A stretch of DNA of 64,000 bases from positions 1 to 64,000 of the forward strand of contig JAJEAD010000033.1 of assembly GCA_022824305.1 (NCBI GenBank), given 5' to 3'. Position numbers and translations under genes: made by a program. The stretch comes from Gammaproteobacteria bacterium (GTDB lineage: Bacteria > Pseudomonadota > Gammaproteobacteria > HK1). Every line of letters starts with the position of its first letter. Position 1 is the stretch's first letter. Below are positions 24,216-33,555 of this stretch, in pieces. The notes under the pieces are model-generated. The model was not told the origin of the DNA, did no database searches, and saw nothing but the letters and a program-made list of their open reading frames with translations.

Positions 24216-26443
24216 CCGACGGGCATCACCCGTTCGGGGCAGGGGCCGGAAGACCCCGGCAGAGGCGCTGTGCCTTCCTGCGGGTAGAAACGCCCCGCCC
24301 TTCTCGCCATCTCCGAGAGCAGCGGCGCCGGTCTGAATCGCTCGCCGCGCTGCGCCGCCCAGGCCTCGAGGCGATCCACCACGTAGGCGGCCCCGAGCGC
24401 GTCCACGTATCGAAAGGGCCCGCCGAGAAAGGCGGGAAAACCGGCCCCGAAGGTGGCGCCGACATCGCCGTCGCGCGCGCTGCGCACGATCCCTTCGCCG
24501 AGACAGTGGGCGGCCTCGTTGATCATCGCGAGCGTGCACCGCTGCGCGATCTCTTCGGCGGGCCGGGTCAGCGCGGGCCAGGCCCGCACGACAGGGTAGA
24601 CCGATCCGTCGACCGCTCCCCGTCTTTCCCTCCGGCGGATCTCGTAGTTGTAGAATCCGCGCCCGTTCCGGCGACCGAGGCGACCGTCCGCGATCAGGCT
24701 CGCCATCGCCGCGGCAGGGCGCATGCGTTCGCCGAACGCGTCGTGCAGGAGGCGGCTCACTCCCGCGCCGACGTCGAGCCCGAGGTCGTCGAGACGCGCG
24801 AATGGGCCGACAGGGAATCCGAAGTCGGTGAGCGCCCAGTCGATGCTCTCGATCGCGACGCCTTCGCAGAGCTGCCGCAGCGCCTCGTCGAACCACGGGG
24901 CGAGGATCCGGGCGCAGTAGAAGGCGGGACCGTCGCGCACCACGATGACCGTCTTGCCCTGGCGCCGGCCGAGCTCGGCGCAGGCCGCGACCGCCCGGGA
25001 GGAGCTCTGTTCGCCCGCCACCACCTCGAGAAGGAGCATGCGCTCCACCGGCGGGGAGTAGCGCATGCCCACCACGTTCTCGGGATGCGGGCAGGAGGAG
25101 GCGAGGAGAGCGACGGAGTGAAGCGCGAGGCTCGAAGCGTAGACGACACGACCCGCCGCAAAGCCTTCCAGCTCGGCAATCACGCGGCGCTTGTGCTCCA
25201 GCGAACCCGGCTCGGCGTCGATGACGAGCCCCACGTTGCGCAGCCGCTCGCTGCCGATTACCGGGCGCACCCGGTTCAGCACGGCTTCGCCTCGGGCCGG
25301 GGGCAAACGTCCGTGCCGCACCTGCGCATCGAGCACCGCGCGCAGCCGGGCCATCCCCCACTCGCGCGACGTGGCGTCGCGAGCGGCGAGCCGCACCTCC
25401 ACGCCCGCCTGCATCGCGCTCACGCAGGCGATTCCGGCCCCGGTTGCACCGGCGCCGAGCACGCCTACCGCGTCCAGGGGCCGGAACGTGTCCGGCGATT
25501 CCACGCGCCCCAACGCCTCCCGGGCGGCGAACAGGCGCACCAGCTCTCTCGACCCGGCGCTCGAGGCGAGCGCTCCGAAGGTCTCGGCTTCGAGCTCGAG
25601 GCCCGCCGCGGGTCCCCCGGCAAAACCGCCACGGACCGCGTCCAGCAGGCGGCGCGGCGCCGGGTTGTTGCCCCGGCTCCGTGCCCTCGCGCGCCGCTTC
25701 AGGCGAGCGAAGTAGAGCGCGCGTCCGACGGGGTTGCGCGCAAGCAGCGATTCACGCAAGCGACGGATGCCGAAAGCGGGGGCTCGTCGCCGGCGCGCAG
25801 CCGGCCCGTGCGGCAGACCCCGGACGAGAGCGAGCGCATCTTCCAGCAAGCCCTCTCCGGCGCAGAGACGGTCGACGAGCCCGCAGCGGAGCGCGGCCGC
25901 CGCGCCGATCTCGCGACCGCTGAGGAGAAGGTCGAGCGCGGCCTCGACTCCGACGAGACGGGGCAGGCGGACGGTGGTCCCTCCGGCCGGCACCAGGCCG
26001 TGGTGGATCTCGGGCAGTGCGAAGCGGGTGCGCTCGTCGCCGCTCGCCACGCGCGCCACCGTCGCGAGAACGAAGGCCAGGGGACGTCCCCGGCAGGGTC
26101 CCCGCACGGCGCCGACGCTCGGCACCGCAAGCGAGGCGATCCGCGCGGCGAGAGCCTGAGTCCGGCGTGCGATGGCGGCGCCTTCGGCCGGTTCCCGCAG
26201 ATTCTCCAGCTCGGCAAGGAGAGAGCCGGACACTCCATCTTCGGACCCGATGGCAGCGAAGACCAGCCCCGCAAGCGCCGGCCACCGCTCGAGGTCCTCG
26301 AGCCCGGCCTCGAGCTCGTCTTCGGCGTCCTGCGGGCCGCACGATGCGGCCCGCAGGGACTCCTCGTCCCACGAGACGACGGCGATGCCGTCGCCTCGCC
26401 TGTCGATGGTGAGCGCGGCGCCTCCGGCTCCGGCCTCAGTCAC
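24212..26443 (-). CDS. FadJ-like enoyl-CoA hydratase/3-hydroxyacyl-CoA dehydrogenase with altered active sites
   Basis: A 743-residue two-part protein arranged like FadB/FadJ alpha subunits: crotonase fold (about 10-200), NAD-binding domain (GAGATG at 330-335) and C-terminal HCDH helices. Aligned by eye with FadB, the first hydratase Glu is Ala123 (GRPLAFVLAT for GGCECVLAT) while the second is kept (Glu145). In the dehydrogenase the catalytic His is Arg461 (GMRYSPPVERM for GMHFFNPVHRM) though Glu473 is kept. Both canonical reactions may therefore be impaired, or it does different chemistry. It lies a few bases after the PhyH gene on the same strand. Confidence 0.85.
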   Translation of the reverse strand: MTEAGAGGAALTIDRRGDGIAVVSWDEESLRAASCGPQDAEDELEAGLEDLERWPALAGLVFAAIGSEDGVSGSLLAELENLREPAEGAAIARRTQALAARIASLAVPSVGAVRGPCRGRPLAFVLATVARVASGDERTRFALPEIHHGLVPAGGTTVRLPRLVGVEAALDLLLSGREIGAAAALRCGLVDRLCAGEGLLEDALALVRGLPHGPAARRRRAPAFGIRRLRESLLARNPVGRALYFARLKRRARARSRGNNPAPRRLLDAVRGGFAGGPAAGLELEAETFGALASSAGSRELVRLFAAREALGRVESPDTFRPLDAVGVLGAGATGAGIACVSAMQAGVEVRLAARDATSREWGMARLRAVLDAQVRHGRLPPARGEAVLNRVRPVIGSERLRNVGLVIDAEPGSLEHKRRVIAELEGFAAGRVVYASSLALHSVALLASSCPHPENVVGMRYSPPVERMLLLEVVAGEQSSSRAVAACAELGRRQGKTVIVVRDGPAFYCARILAPWFDEALRQLCEGVAIESIDWALTDFGFPVGPFARLDDLGLDVGAGVSRLLHDAFGERMRPAAAMASLIADGRLGRRNGRGFYNYEIRRRERRGAVDGSVYPVVRAWPALTRPAEEIAQRCTLAMINEAAHCLGEGIVRSARDGDVGATFGAGFPAFLGGPFRYVDALGAAYVVDRLEAWAAQRGERFRPAPLLSEMARRAGRFYPQEGTAPLPGSSGPCPERVMPVG

Positions 26444-26449
26444 GCCTCG

Positions 26450-27295
26450 TCACGCTCTCGGCCACACGCGCGGAAACACCGACTCGACGTCGATCAGGCA
26501 GTCGCCGGGCTTGAAGTCGTGGCCGGTGATGTGCGGCTCCACGTCTCCCGGACGCTCACCGTACACCGCATCGTCGCCGAGCCAGGTCGCCTGCAGCGCT
26601 CGCCGGCGACGAGTGGCGGACGGGTTGCCTCGCGCACCGTGCAGCATCATGGGATGGAAGACGACGACGTCGCCGGGCTCCATGTCGAAGGACATGATGT
26701 CGAACTCGTCGCGTCGGCTCTCGATGTCCGGCACCGGCACGTAGGCGCCCGCATCCTCGCCGAAGGAGATGTCCCGGCCGTCGTTCAGCATGCGCCGCTC
26801 GAAGCGCTGGGTCCAGCGGTGCGCGCCCCGGACCGTGTGCAGGGAGGCGTCGGCGCTGACGGGATCGATCGGAATCCACATCACCAGGGCCTGCTCGCCA
26901 TCAACGTTGTAGTAGACCTGGTCCTGGTGCCACGCGCTCGCCTTGCAGGTTCCCGGCTCCTTGACGAAGAGCCCGTCGAAGAAGAAGGCGACGCGTTCGG
27001 AGCGCATCAGGCGCGCCGCCACCGCGCCCGCCGGGCTCTCGAGGGCGAATCGGCGCAACTCCGGGATGCGCCGCCACATGTAGTAGTCGGTGTAGAAGAA
27101 CCCGGGATCGTCGGGCGGGGACTGCACGCGACCGTAGGGGCCGGGATCGCGCAGGTCGTGCTCGATGCCGCGCTCGATCAGATCCAGCCACTTCGACTCG
27201 AACACCTGCCGCAGGCAGCACGCGCCATCTCGTTCGTATGCGTCTACGTCGGCGTCGCTCACTCTCGCGAGCGCCCGCCTGATCTCGGCATCCAC
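26450..27295 (-). CDS. Phytanoyl-CoA dioxygenase (PhyH) family protein
   Basis: A 281-residue Fe(II)/2-oxoglutarate dioxygenase that would hydroxylate a small or CoA-bound substrate with release of CO2 and succinate. The iron triad is His123 and Asp125 (WHQDQVYYN) plus His219 (MMLHGARGN); Arg222 or a nearby Arg would hold 2-oxoglutarate. Length is normal for the family. It is followed six bases later by the FadJ-like gene, so the two are probably co-transcribed; this favours a carboxylic-acid or CoA-ester substrate. It is divergent from the FrhB-like gene, 86 bases away. Confidence 0.87.
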   Translation of the reverse strand: MDAEIRRALARVSDADVDAYERDGACCLRQVFESKWLDLIERGIEHDLRDPGPYGRVQSPPDDPGFFYTDYYMWRRIPELRRFALESPAGAVAARLMRSERVAFFFDGLFVKEPGTCKASAWHQDQVYYNVDGEQALVMWIPIDPVSADASLHTVRGAHRWTQRFERRMLNDGRDISFGEDAGAYVPVPDIESRRDEFDIMSFDMEPGDVVVFHPMMLHGARGNPSATRRRRALQATWLGDDAVYGERPGDVEPHITGHDFKPGDCLIDVESVFPRVWPRA

Positions 27296-27381
27296 CGCGT
27301 CACCCCTTCGCCGCCTTCGCGATTTCCCGGACCCAACACTACAATCGAGCGCGGTCTTCTCTCAAGGAGCACTGGCGGCAG

Positions 27382-28626
27382 ATGATCAGGCGCGCGCGCG
27401 ACCTCGAGACCATCTGCGGCGCCGGACTGTGCATCGGCTGCGGGCTGTGCGAGAGCGTGGCCGGCCGGGAGGCGGTGGAGATGCGCCTCGTCTCGCCCGG
27501 ATTCCTGCGTCCCAGGCGGAAGGCTCCCATTCCGGCCGGGACGATGGCGAAGATCCTGGAAACCTGCCCCGGGGTCGTCATCGACGGCGCGGCGACGGAG
27601 CGCACCGCGCTCGAGGATCCGGTGTTCGGTCCCGGGGTCAGCGTCTGGAGAGGAAGGGCGGCGGACGACGAGGTTCAGTTCCGGGCGGCGGCCGGAGGCG
27701 CGCTCACCGCGCTCGGGATGTTTCTGCTCGACCACGGCAGGGTCGACTTCGTCCTGCACGTCGGAGCGGCCCGCGATGCCCCGATGCAGACCGAAGCCAG
27801 GCTCAGCTTCAGCGCGGGCGAGGTGCTGGAAGGCACCGCGTCGCGTTACGGTCCCGCCGCCCCTCTCGTGGATGTCACCGCGCTGCTCGCGCGCGGAAGG
27901 CGATTCGCGTTCATCGGCAAGCCCTGCGACGTCGCCGCGCTTCGCAACCTCGCGCGTCATGATCCACGCGTCGACGAGCTGGTGCCCTACACCCTGACCA
28001 TCTCGTGCGCGGGGGTTCCCCGGCAGCAGTCCTCCCATGAGTTCCTCGCCCGGCACGGCCTGCGGGAGGACGAGCTCGAGACGATGAGATACCGGGGACA
28101 CGGCTGGCCGGGCCCGACCTTCGCGCGTTCCCGTGACGGCCGCGAGGCAGAGGAGTCCTACCTCGACATGTGGTTCCCCTACGAGCAGAAATGGAAGACG
28201 CAGTTCCGCTGCAAGATCTGTCCGGACCACACGGGAGAGCTCGCGGACATCACCTCGGTCGACGACTGGCCGGGCGGAGCCCCGGAGGGCGACGAGCCCG
28301 TCGGCCGCTGCCTCGTGGTGGCGCGGACCCGCGCCGGCGACGCCCTCTTCCGCGAAGCGCTCGAGGCCGGCTACATGATCGCGGAGCCGGCGGCGGAAGG
28401 CATGCGGGGCATGCACGACACCCAGGGGCACCAGGTCCGCAAGAAGCAGGGCATCCTGGCTCGCCTCGTCGCGATGTTTCTGGCCGGTGTTCCGTTGCCG
28501 CGCTACCGGCGCGTCCGGGTGCTTCGCGCCGCGGCGACCGCGCATACGATGTTCCACCTCCGCAACCTGCTGGGCGCCCGGCGCCGCCTGCGGGAAGGGC
28601 AGCACCGAGAAGAGGTACCCCAGTGA
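27382..28626 (+). CDS. Coenzyme F420 hydrogenase/dehydrogenase beta-subunit family protein (FrhB-like)
   Basis: A 414-residue flavin/Fe-S protein. The N-terminus has a ferredoxin-like cysteine set (CGAGLCIGCGLC; Cys12, 17, 20, 23), and the FrhB C-terminal domain follows (FIGKPCDVAALRNLA, then CKICPDHTGELADITSVDDW). Relatives pass electrons between F420 or ferredoxin and a substrate; in proteobacteria they often act on other cofactors or polysaccharides. It is the first gene of an operon with a PLP enzyme and OsmC: its TGA overlaps the next GTG as GTGA. There is an aggag upstream, at a slightly long spacing. Confidence 0.83.
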   Translation: MIRRARDLETICGAGLCIGCGLCESVAGREAVEMRLVSPGFLRPRRKAPIPAGTMAKILETCPGVVIDGAATERTALEDPVFGPGVSVWRGRAADDEVQFRAAAGGALTALGMFLLDHGRVDFVLHVGAARDAPMQTEARLSFSAGEVLEGTASRYGPAAPLVDVTALLARGRRFAFIGKPCDVAALRNLARHDPRVDELVPYTLTISCAGVPRQQSSHEFLARHGLREDELETMRYRGHGWPGPTFARSRDGREAEESYLDMWFPYEQKWKTQFRCKICPDHTGELADITSVDDWPGGAPEGDEPVGRCLVVARTRAGDALFREALEAGYMIAEPAAEGMRGMHDTQGHQVRKKQGILARLVAMFLAGVPLPRYRRVRVLRAAATAHTMFHLRNLLGARRRLREGQHREEVPQ

Positions 28627-29666
28627 CGCTTTTCGAACCCATGTCCCGGGAGCAGCTCCGCAAACGCATCGAGGCCGTGCCCCGGGTACGTCTCGCCCAC
28701 CTTCCGACCCCGCTCGAGCCCTGCCCGAGGCTCTCCCGTGCCCTCGGAGGCCCGGAGATCTTCATCAAGCGGGACGACCTCACCGGGCTCGCCTTCGGCG
28801 GCAACAAGACCCGGCAGCTCGAGTTCCTGCTCGCCGACATGGTCGAGAAGGATGCCGACGTCATCGTGGTCGGGGCCTACACGCAGTCGAACTGGTGTCG
28901 TCAGATCACCGCGGCCGCCCGCAAGCTCGAGCGCGAGGTCTCGCTCGTGCTCCTGCACGGCGAGAAGGGGCCGGTGCGCCAGGGCAACCTGCTGCTCGAC
29001 GACCTGATGGGAGCGGACATCACCGTGACCGACATCGACGACATGCAGGCCCTGCCCCCGCTGCTCGAGGACAAGGCGGAAGCGCACCGCGCGGCGGGAC
29101 GCCGTCCCTACCTCATCAACCCCTTCGACCTCGACATCCTCGCGCGCTCCACCGTCGGCTACGTCGAGGCCGCGCTCGAGCTCGACCACCAGCTCGAAGA
29201 CGCCGGAGCGGACGCGGATCACGTCTACGTCGCCGGCGCCAACATGACGCCGGCCGGCCTTCTCCTCGGCTTGCGCGCCCTCGGTCGCAAGGCCCGGGTG
29301 ACGGGCATCGCCCCCATCGAGTGGGACGAGGATCGGCGCGTCGACATCGCGCGCATTGCAAGCGCGGCGGCGAAGCTGCTCGATCTCGACCTCGGGTTCG
29401 GGCCGGAGGACGTCACCAGCCACGACGACTACATCGGCGAACGCTACGGGGTGCTGAGCGAGGAGGCGCGCGAGGCCTTCCTTCTCACCGCCCGCAGCGA
29501 AGGGATCATTCTCGATCCCGTCTACACCAGCAAGGCGATGGCGGGCCTGTGCGACCACATCCGCCGCGGCCTCGTCGGCGCGGACGAAGTGGTGGTCTTC
29601 GTGCACACCGGCGGCAACCCGGCGGTCTTCGCCTACGCCGAGGATCTGCTCGGGAACGCGGGTTGA
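28623..29666 (+). CDS. D-cysteine desulfhydrase family PLP enzyme
   Basis: A 347-residue PLP-dependent enzyme of the ACC deaminase/D-cysteine desulfhydrase group, which cleaves D-cysteine to pyruvate, ammonia and sulfide or acts on related amino acids. The PLP lysine is Lys62 in FGGNKTRQLEF; VGAYTQSNWCRQITAAA and FVHTGGNPAVFAY (phosphate and substrate loops) match the family. The start is GTG 28623, overlapping the FrhB stop by four bases with gagaagagg upstream; ATG 28641 lacks a ribosome site. OsmC follows after 31 bases. The operon suggests sulfur amino acid or thiol metabolism. Confidence 0.85.
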   Translation: MTLFEPMSREQLRKRIEAVPRVRLAHLPTPLEPCPRLSRALGGPEIFIKRDDLTGLAFGGNKTRQLEFLLADMVEKDADVIVVGAYTQSNWCRQITAAARKLEREVSLVLLHGEKGPVRQGNLLLDDLMGADITVTDIDDMQALPPLLEDKAEAHRAAGRRPYLINPFDLDILARSTVGYVEAALELDHQLEDAGADADHVYVAGANMTPAGLLLGLRALGRKARVTGIAPIEWDEDRRVDIARIASAAAKLLDLDLGFGPEDVTSHDDYIGERYGVLSEEAREAFLLTARSEGIILDPVYTSKAMAGLCDHIRRGLVGADEVVVFVHTGGNPAVFAYAEDLLGNAG

Positions 29667-29697
29667 GTCCCGAACCCCTGTCGCTCGGAGGGTCGAG

Positions 29698-30120
29698 ATG
29701 GAGGCGAGAATCAAGTGGCTCGAGGAAGTGGCCTTCGTGGGAGAATCGGGCAGCGGCCACGCCGTGGTGCTCGACGGCGATCCCGACCACGGGGGGCGCA
29801 ACATCGGCCTGCGTCCGATGGAAGCGATGCTCATCGGAGCCGGCGCATGCAGCGCCTTCGACGTGGTCTCGATCCTCAAGAAATCGAGACAGGCGGTTTC
29901 GGACTGCGTGGTGGAGCTCCGCGCGAATCGGGCCGACGAAGCGCCGAGGGTGTTCACCGACATCGACATGAACTTCGTGGTCACCGGAAGGGCGCTCTCG
30001 GAGAAGAGCGTAGCGCGGGCGGTGCGACTGTCGGCCGAGAAGTACTGCTCGGCCACCGCCATGCTGCGGGCGGGCGGCGTGAAGGTGCGCCATCGCTTCG
30101 AGCTCCGGGAGAGCGGGTGA
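29698..30120 (+). CDS. OsmC family protein
   Basis: A 140-residue OsmC/Ohr-fold protein. The two redox cysteines of the family appear in GAGACSAFDVV and SAEKYCSATAML. OsmC-type proteins reduce organic hydroperoxides or act as thiol/sulfur carriers; the GLRPMEAMLIGAGAC signature matches the broad YhfA-like group. It starts at ATG 29698 with a strong ggaggg ribosome site and closes the FrhB-like/PLP enzyme operon. The exact role is inferred from context only. Confidence 0.87.
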   Translation: MEARIKWLEEVAFVGESGSGHAVVLDGDPDHGGRNIGLRPMEAMLIGAGACSAFDVVSILKKSRQAVSDCVVELRANRADEAPRVFTDIDMNFVVTGRALSEKSVARAVRLSAEKYCSATAMLRAGGVKVRHRFELRESG

Positions 30121-30168
30121 GCGCCGCGGCGGCCGCCCCGAACGCATCGATGCGACGGTAGCCGCCCG

Positions 30169-31932
30169 GTGGGCACGCCGGCCGCCGTGACCCGCCGCCG
30201 GCTGCCCGGCCTCGCCGGCTCGGTCGTCGCCGTCGCAATCCTGGGCCTCGCGATCGGAGCCGTCACCTCGCTCGCGGCGATGCTCTTCGTGGACGTGGTG
30301 GCCCTGCTCAACCACGAGCTCTTCATCTCCGCCGCGGCCAGGCAGACTCTTCACAGCCCGATCCTGCTCGTCCTCGTCACCATCCTCGTACCCGCCGTCG
30401 GCGGGCTGGCGGTCGGCACCCTGCACCAGTTGATTCCGGAGCGGCGGGCACATGCGCCGGCGGACATCGTGCGCGCGGTGCAGGGGTTCCAGGGACGCAT
30501 CCCCACCCGCTCCGGCCTCCTCTCCACCGCGACCAGCGTCATCTCGCTCGGGGCAGGCGCATCGACCGGACAGTACGGACCCCTTGCGCACCTCGGGGCG
30601 ACGCTCGGATCCGCCATCGCGCAGATCGACGAGCGGCGGCGCTGGATGGGCAACGTCGGCATCGGTTGCGGAGTCGCATCGGCGATCGCCACCGCCTTCA
30701 ACGCCCCGCTCGCCGGAATCGTCTTCGCGCACGAGGTCATCCTGAGGCACTACTCGATGCGCGCCTTCGCGCCGATCACGGTGGCGGCGGCAATCGGCTA
30801 CGTCATCGTCAACGCGGGGTTCGAACGCGCGCCGCTCTTCCAGATCGACACCCTGAGCGCGGCCCGGCCGGTGGAGTTCGCCGCGTTCGCCCTGATCGGA
30901 GTGGCCGGCGCCCTGATCGCGGCCGCCTACATGCGCGCGATGCAGCTCTCCACCCGGCTCGCGCACACCTCCCCGATCGCTCCCTACGCCCGGCCCATGC
31001 TGGCGGGAGCGCTTCTCGGCGTGGCCGCGATCTGGATTCCCGAGGTGCTCGGAATCGGAGGAGAGACGGTGCGCGCGGTGCTCTCGGGAGAGGTCATTCC
31101 CGGCGATCGCCTGGTCCTGCTCCTCGTCGCCAAGATCCTCGCCACCGCGCTCTGCATCGGTTTCGGATTCGCGGGCGGAGTGTTCGCTCCCGCGCTGTTC
31201 ATCGGCGCGCTATTCGGCGCCTTCGCCGCGGTGGGCGCGGAATGGGTGCTCGGCGAGCTGCGCGCGGAGCTCGTCGTGTACGCAACCTGCGGCATGGTGG
31301 CGGTGGTGAGCGCGGTCATCGGCGGGCCGCTCACCTCCATCCTCATCGTCTTCGAGCTGACGAGAAACTACGAGCTCGCTACCGCGGCGATGGTGAGCGT
31401 GGTGTTCTCGAACCTCGTTTCGTACCGCATCTTCGGCCGCTCCTTCTTTGACGTGCAGCTCAGGGACCGCGGTTTCGACGTCTCGCTCGGGCGCGACAAG
31501 GTGATCCTCGAGGACCGGCGGGTCGAGGACTACCTGAGCCGGCGCTACACGGTCCTTTCGCCGCGGACTCCGTTTCCGGAAGTGAAGCGGCGCCTGCTCG
31601 CGGCACCGGCGGGCGAGGGCCACGTCGTGGATCGCCGGGGCCGATACGCGGGTACGGTCACCCTGGCCGCGCTGCTCGCTCGGGAGAGCGGCCCCGGTCG
31701 CGCGGGAGGAAGCGCGTCCGAACTCGTCGACGCGGGCACGCCTCGCCTCTATGCCGGCACTTCGCTGTGGACGGCGATGGAGGGCGTCTCGGACTTCGGC
31801 GGCAATGCGGTCCCGGTACTCGCCGGCGAAGGCGACGAGCGGATGCTCGGAGTGATATCCGTATCCGCTCTCGCCCGGGCCTACGCCGACACGCTCGACG
31901 AGGTCCGCCGCGACGAGCACGCGGCGAACTGA
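30169..31932 (+). CDS. ClC family chloride channel/transporter with substituted gating Glu
   Basis: A 587-residue integral membrane protein with the ClC core (about residues 15-430) and a C-terminal pair of degenerate CBS repeats. The usual gating motif GREGP reads GQYGP (134-138), so the external gating Glu is Tyr136; the first selectivity motif (GSGIP) is also not evident. GGVFAPALFIGA corresponds to GGxFxP. Loss of the gating Glu typically converts H+/Cl- exchangers into channels. The start is GTG 30169; the gene ends ten bases from the convergent aminotransferase gene. Confidence 0.87.
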   Translation: MGTPAAVTRRRLPGLAGSVVAVAILGLAIGAVTSLAAMLFVDVVALLNHELFISAAARQTLHSPILLVLVTILVPAVGGLAVGTLHQLIPERRAHAPADIVRAVQGFQGRIPTRSGLLSTATSVISLGAGASTGQYGPLAHLGATLGSAIAQIDERRRWMGNVGIGCGVASAIATAFNAPLAGIVFAHEVILRHYSMRAFAPITVAAAIGYVIVNAGFERAPLFQIDTLSAARPVEFAAFALIGVAGALIAAAYMRAMQLSTRLAHTSPIAPYARPMLAGALLGVAAIWIPEVLGIGGETVRAVLSGEVIPGDRLVLLLVAKILATALCIGFGFAGGVFAPALFIGALFGAFAAVGAEWVLGELRAELVVYATCGMVAVVSAVIGGPLTSILIVFELTRNYELATAAMVSVVFSNLVSYRIFGRSFFDVQLRDRGFDVSLGRDKVILEDRRVEDYLSRRYTVLSPRTPFPEVKRRLLAAPAGEGHVVDRRGRYAGTVTLAALLARESGPGRAGGSASELVDAGTPRLYAGTSLWTAMEGVSDFGGNAVPVLAGEGDERMLGVISVSALARAYADTLDEVRRDEHAAN

Positions 31933-31942
31933 GGCCGAATCG

Positions 31943-33289
31943 TCAGAGCACTTCGTTCACCGCGTCGTGCACGATCTCGACGATGCGGTCGATCTGCTCA
32001 TTGCTCGCGACGATCGGCGGGGCAAGGCAGATGACGTCCTCACCGCGCAGGCGGGTGAAGAGCCCGCGGGAGACCATCGCCTGCATGAGGCGCGGGCCGA
32101 CTCCGTCCTCCGGCGCGAAGGGCGCCTTCGTCGCACGGTCCTTCACCACTTCCACGCCGCACATCAGGCCGAGCCCGCGAATGTCGCCGACATGTGGATG
32201 CTCGATGAGCGCGTCCTTCAGTCCGACCAGGAGCCGCTTGCCCTTCTCCGCCGCCTGGCCCGGGAAGTCCTCGTCGCGCACGATGTCCAGCATCGCGAGC
32301 CCCACCGCGCAGCCCACGGGGTGCGCGCTGTAGGTGTAGGCGTGCATCCAGGGCTTGCCCGCCTCGTCGATGGTCGCGGCGATCTCGTCGCTGATGCCGA
32401 TGCCGCCGAGCGGGAAGTACCCGGAGGTGATCGCCTTGGCGAACTGGATCATGTCCGGCTGCACGCCCCAGTGCTCGAGGCCGAACATCCGTCCGGTACG
32501 CCCGAACCCGGTGATCACCTCGTCGGAGGCCAGCAGCACGTCGTACTCGTCGCAGATCTCGCGCACCCGCGGGAAGTAGTCGTCCTGCGGCACGATGACC
32601 CCTCCGGCGCCCTGCACCGGCTCCGCGAGGAACATCGCCACCGTCTCCGGACCCTCTTCCAGGATCTTCTTCTCCAGCTCGTCGGCGGCGGCGATGCCCT
32701 GGCTCGCCGCGCCCGCGGGCGCCTGGTAACGGTAGGGGTAGGGCGAGGGCACGTGCACGAACTCCGGGATGAGCGGCTCGAACATCGGGTGGTAGGGAGA
32801 GATGCCGGTCGCGCACATCGCGGCGAAGGTGACGCCGTGGTAGCCCCACTGCCGGGAAATGAACTTGACCTTCTCGGGCCGGCCCTTGAGCTTCCAGTAG
32901 TAGCGGGCCATCTTGAAGTTGGAGTCGCTCGATTCGCCCCCGCCCGAGGTGAAGTAGAAGCGGTTGATCTGCGGATAGCAGATCGCGGCGAGACGCTCGG
33001 CGAGCTCGATCGCGCGCGGGTTCGAGCTCCCCGCGTAGCCCGACGCGTAGGCGAGCTCCTCGAGCTGCGACGCCGCGGCCCGCACGAGCTCGGGGCGGCC
33101 GTTGCCGGCAGTGTTGTTCCACAGTCCGGCGAGGCCGTCGAGGTACGACTCGCCGTTGGCGTCGTAGAGCAGCGCGCCTTCTCCGCGGCTCCACACCCGC
33201 GCGTTCTCGTGCACCTTGCTGCTGTGCAGGGAATGCAGGAGGTGGTTCCGATCGCGGTCCAGCAGCGCGGCGTTGGCGTCGTTCGGCAT
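31943..33289 (-). CDS. Class III aminotransferase
   Basis: A 448-residue PLP enzyme of the omega-aminotransferase family, moving an amino group from a terminal amine or beta/gamma-amino acid to a keto acid. Asp256 (LLASDEVITGFGRTG) binds the pyridine N and Lys285 (QFAKAITSGYFPLGG) forms the Schiff base; FTSGGGESSDSNFKMARYYW is the conserved substrate loop. The start is ATG 33289 with gaggag seven bases upstream. It follows two dioxygenase genes on the same strand, 266 bases after the PhyH-type gene. The amine donor is unknown. Confidence 0.9.
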   Translation of the reverse strand: MPNDANAALLDRDRNHLLHSLHSSKVHENARVWSRGEGALLYDANGESYLDGLAGLWNNTAGNGRPELVRAAASQLEELAYASGYAGSSNPRAIELAERLAAICYPQINRFYFTSGGGESSDSNFKMARYYWKLKGRPEKVKFISRQWGYHGVTFAAMCATGISPYHPMFEPLIPEFVHVPSPYPYRYQAPAGAASQGIAAADELEKKILEEGPETVAMFLAEPVQGAGGVIVPQDDYFPRVREICDEYDVLLASDEVITGFGRTGRMFGLEHWGVQPDMIQFAKAITSGYFPLGGIGISDEIAATIDEAGKPWMHAYTYSAHPVGCAVGLAMLDIVRDEDFPGQAAEKGKRLLVGLKDALIEHPHVGDIRGLGLMCGVEVVKDRATKAPFAPEDGVGPRLMQAMVSRGLFTRLRGEDVICLAPPIVASNEQIDRIVEIVHDAVNEVL

Positions 33290-33555
33290 CGGGGGCTCCT
33301 CGCGAATCTATGGGCGGGCCGTGATGCTAACGCCGCCGGGGGCGGCGGTCGAGGCGACGGGGGTCGGCGGGCGGGACCCTTCCACGCTACGGAAGCTCTG
33401 TCGCTGCCGCATGCGAAGCGACTCGGAGGATACCCGCCCGCGCGCATCCGTGATCGCTCGAGCGGGAATCCACCGACCGCATTCCGGCGCGGGAGACGCT
33501 CCCCGAACCGGGTCCCGTCATGGCGGGGCATGCCCCCGGCACCGCCGGGCGCGGA

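Noticed and set aside
22385..27385. A 1666-codon open frame on the plus strand
   Set aside because: It covers amt in another register and runs antisense to the FadJ-like and PhyH genes; composition is Arg/Gly/Pro/Ala-rich with no domain. It is a shadow of high GC.
33331..33347. Small hairpin cgccgcc/ggcggcg as terminator of the PhyH gene
   Set aside because: It is over 200 bases from the PhyH stop and consists of simple GC repeats, so there is no good support.
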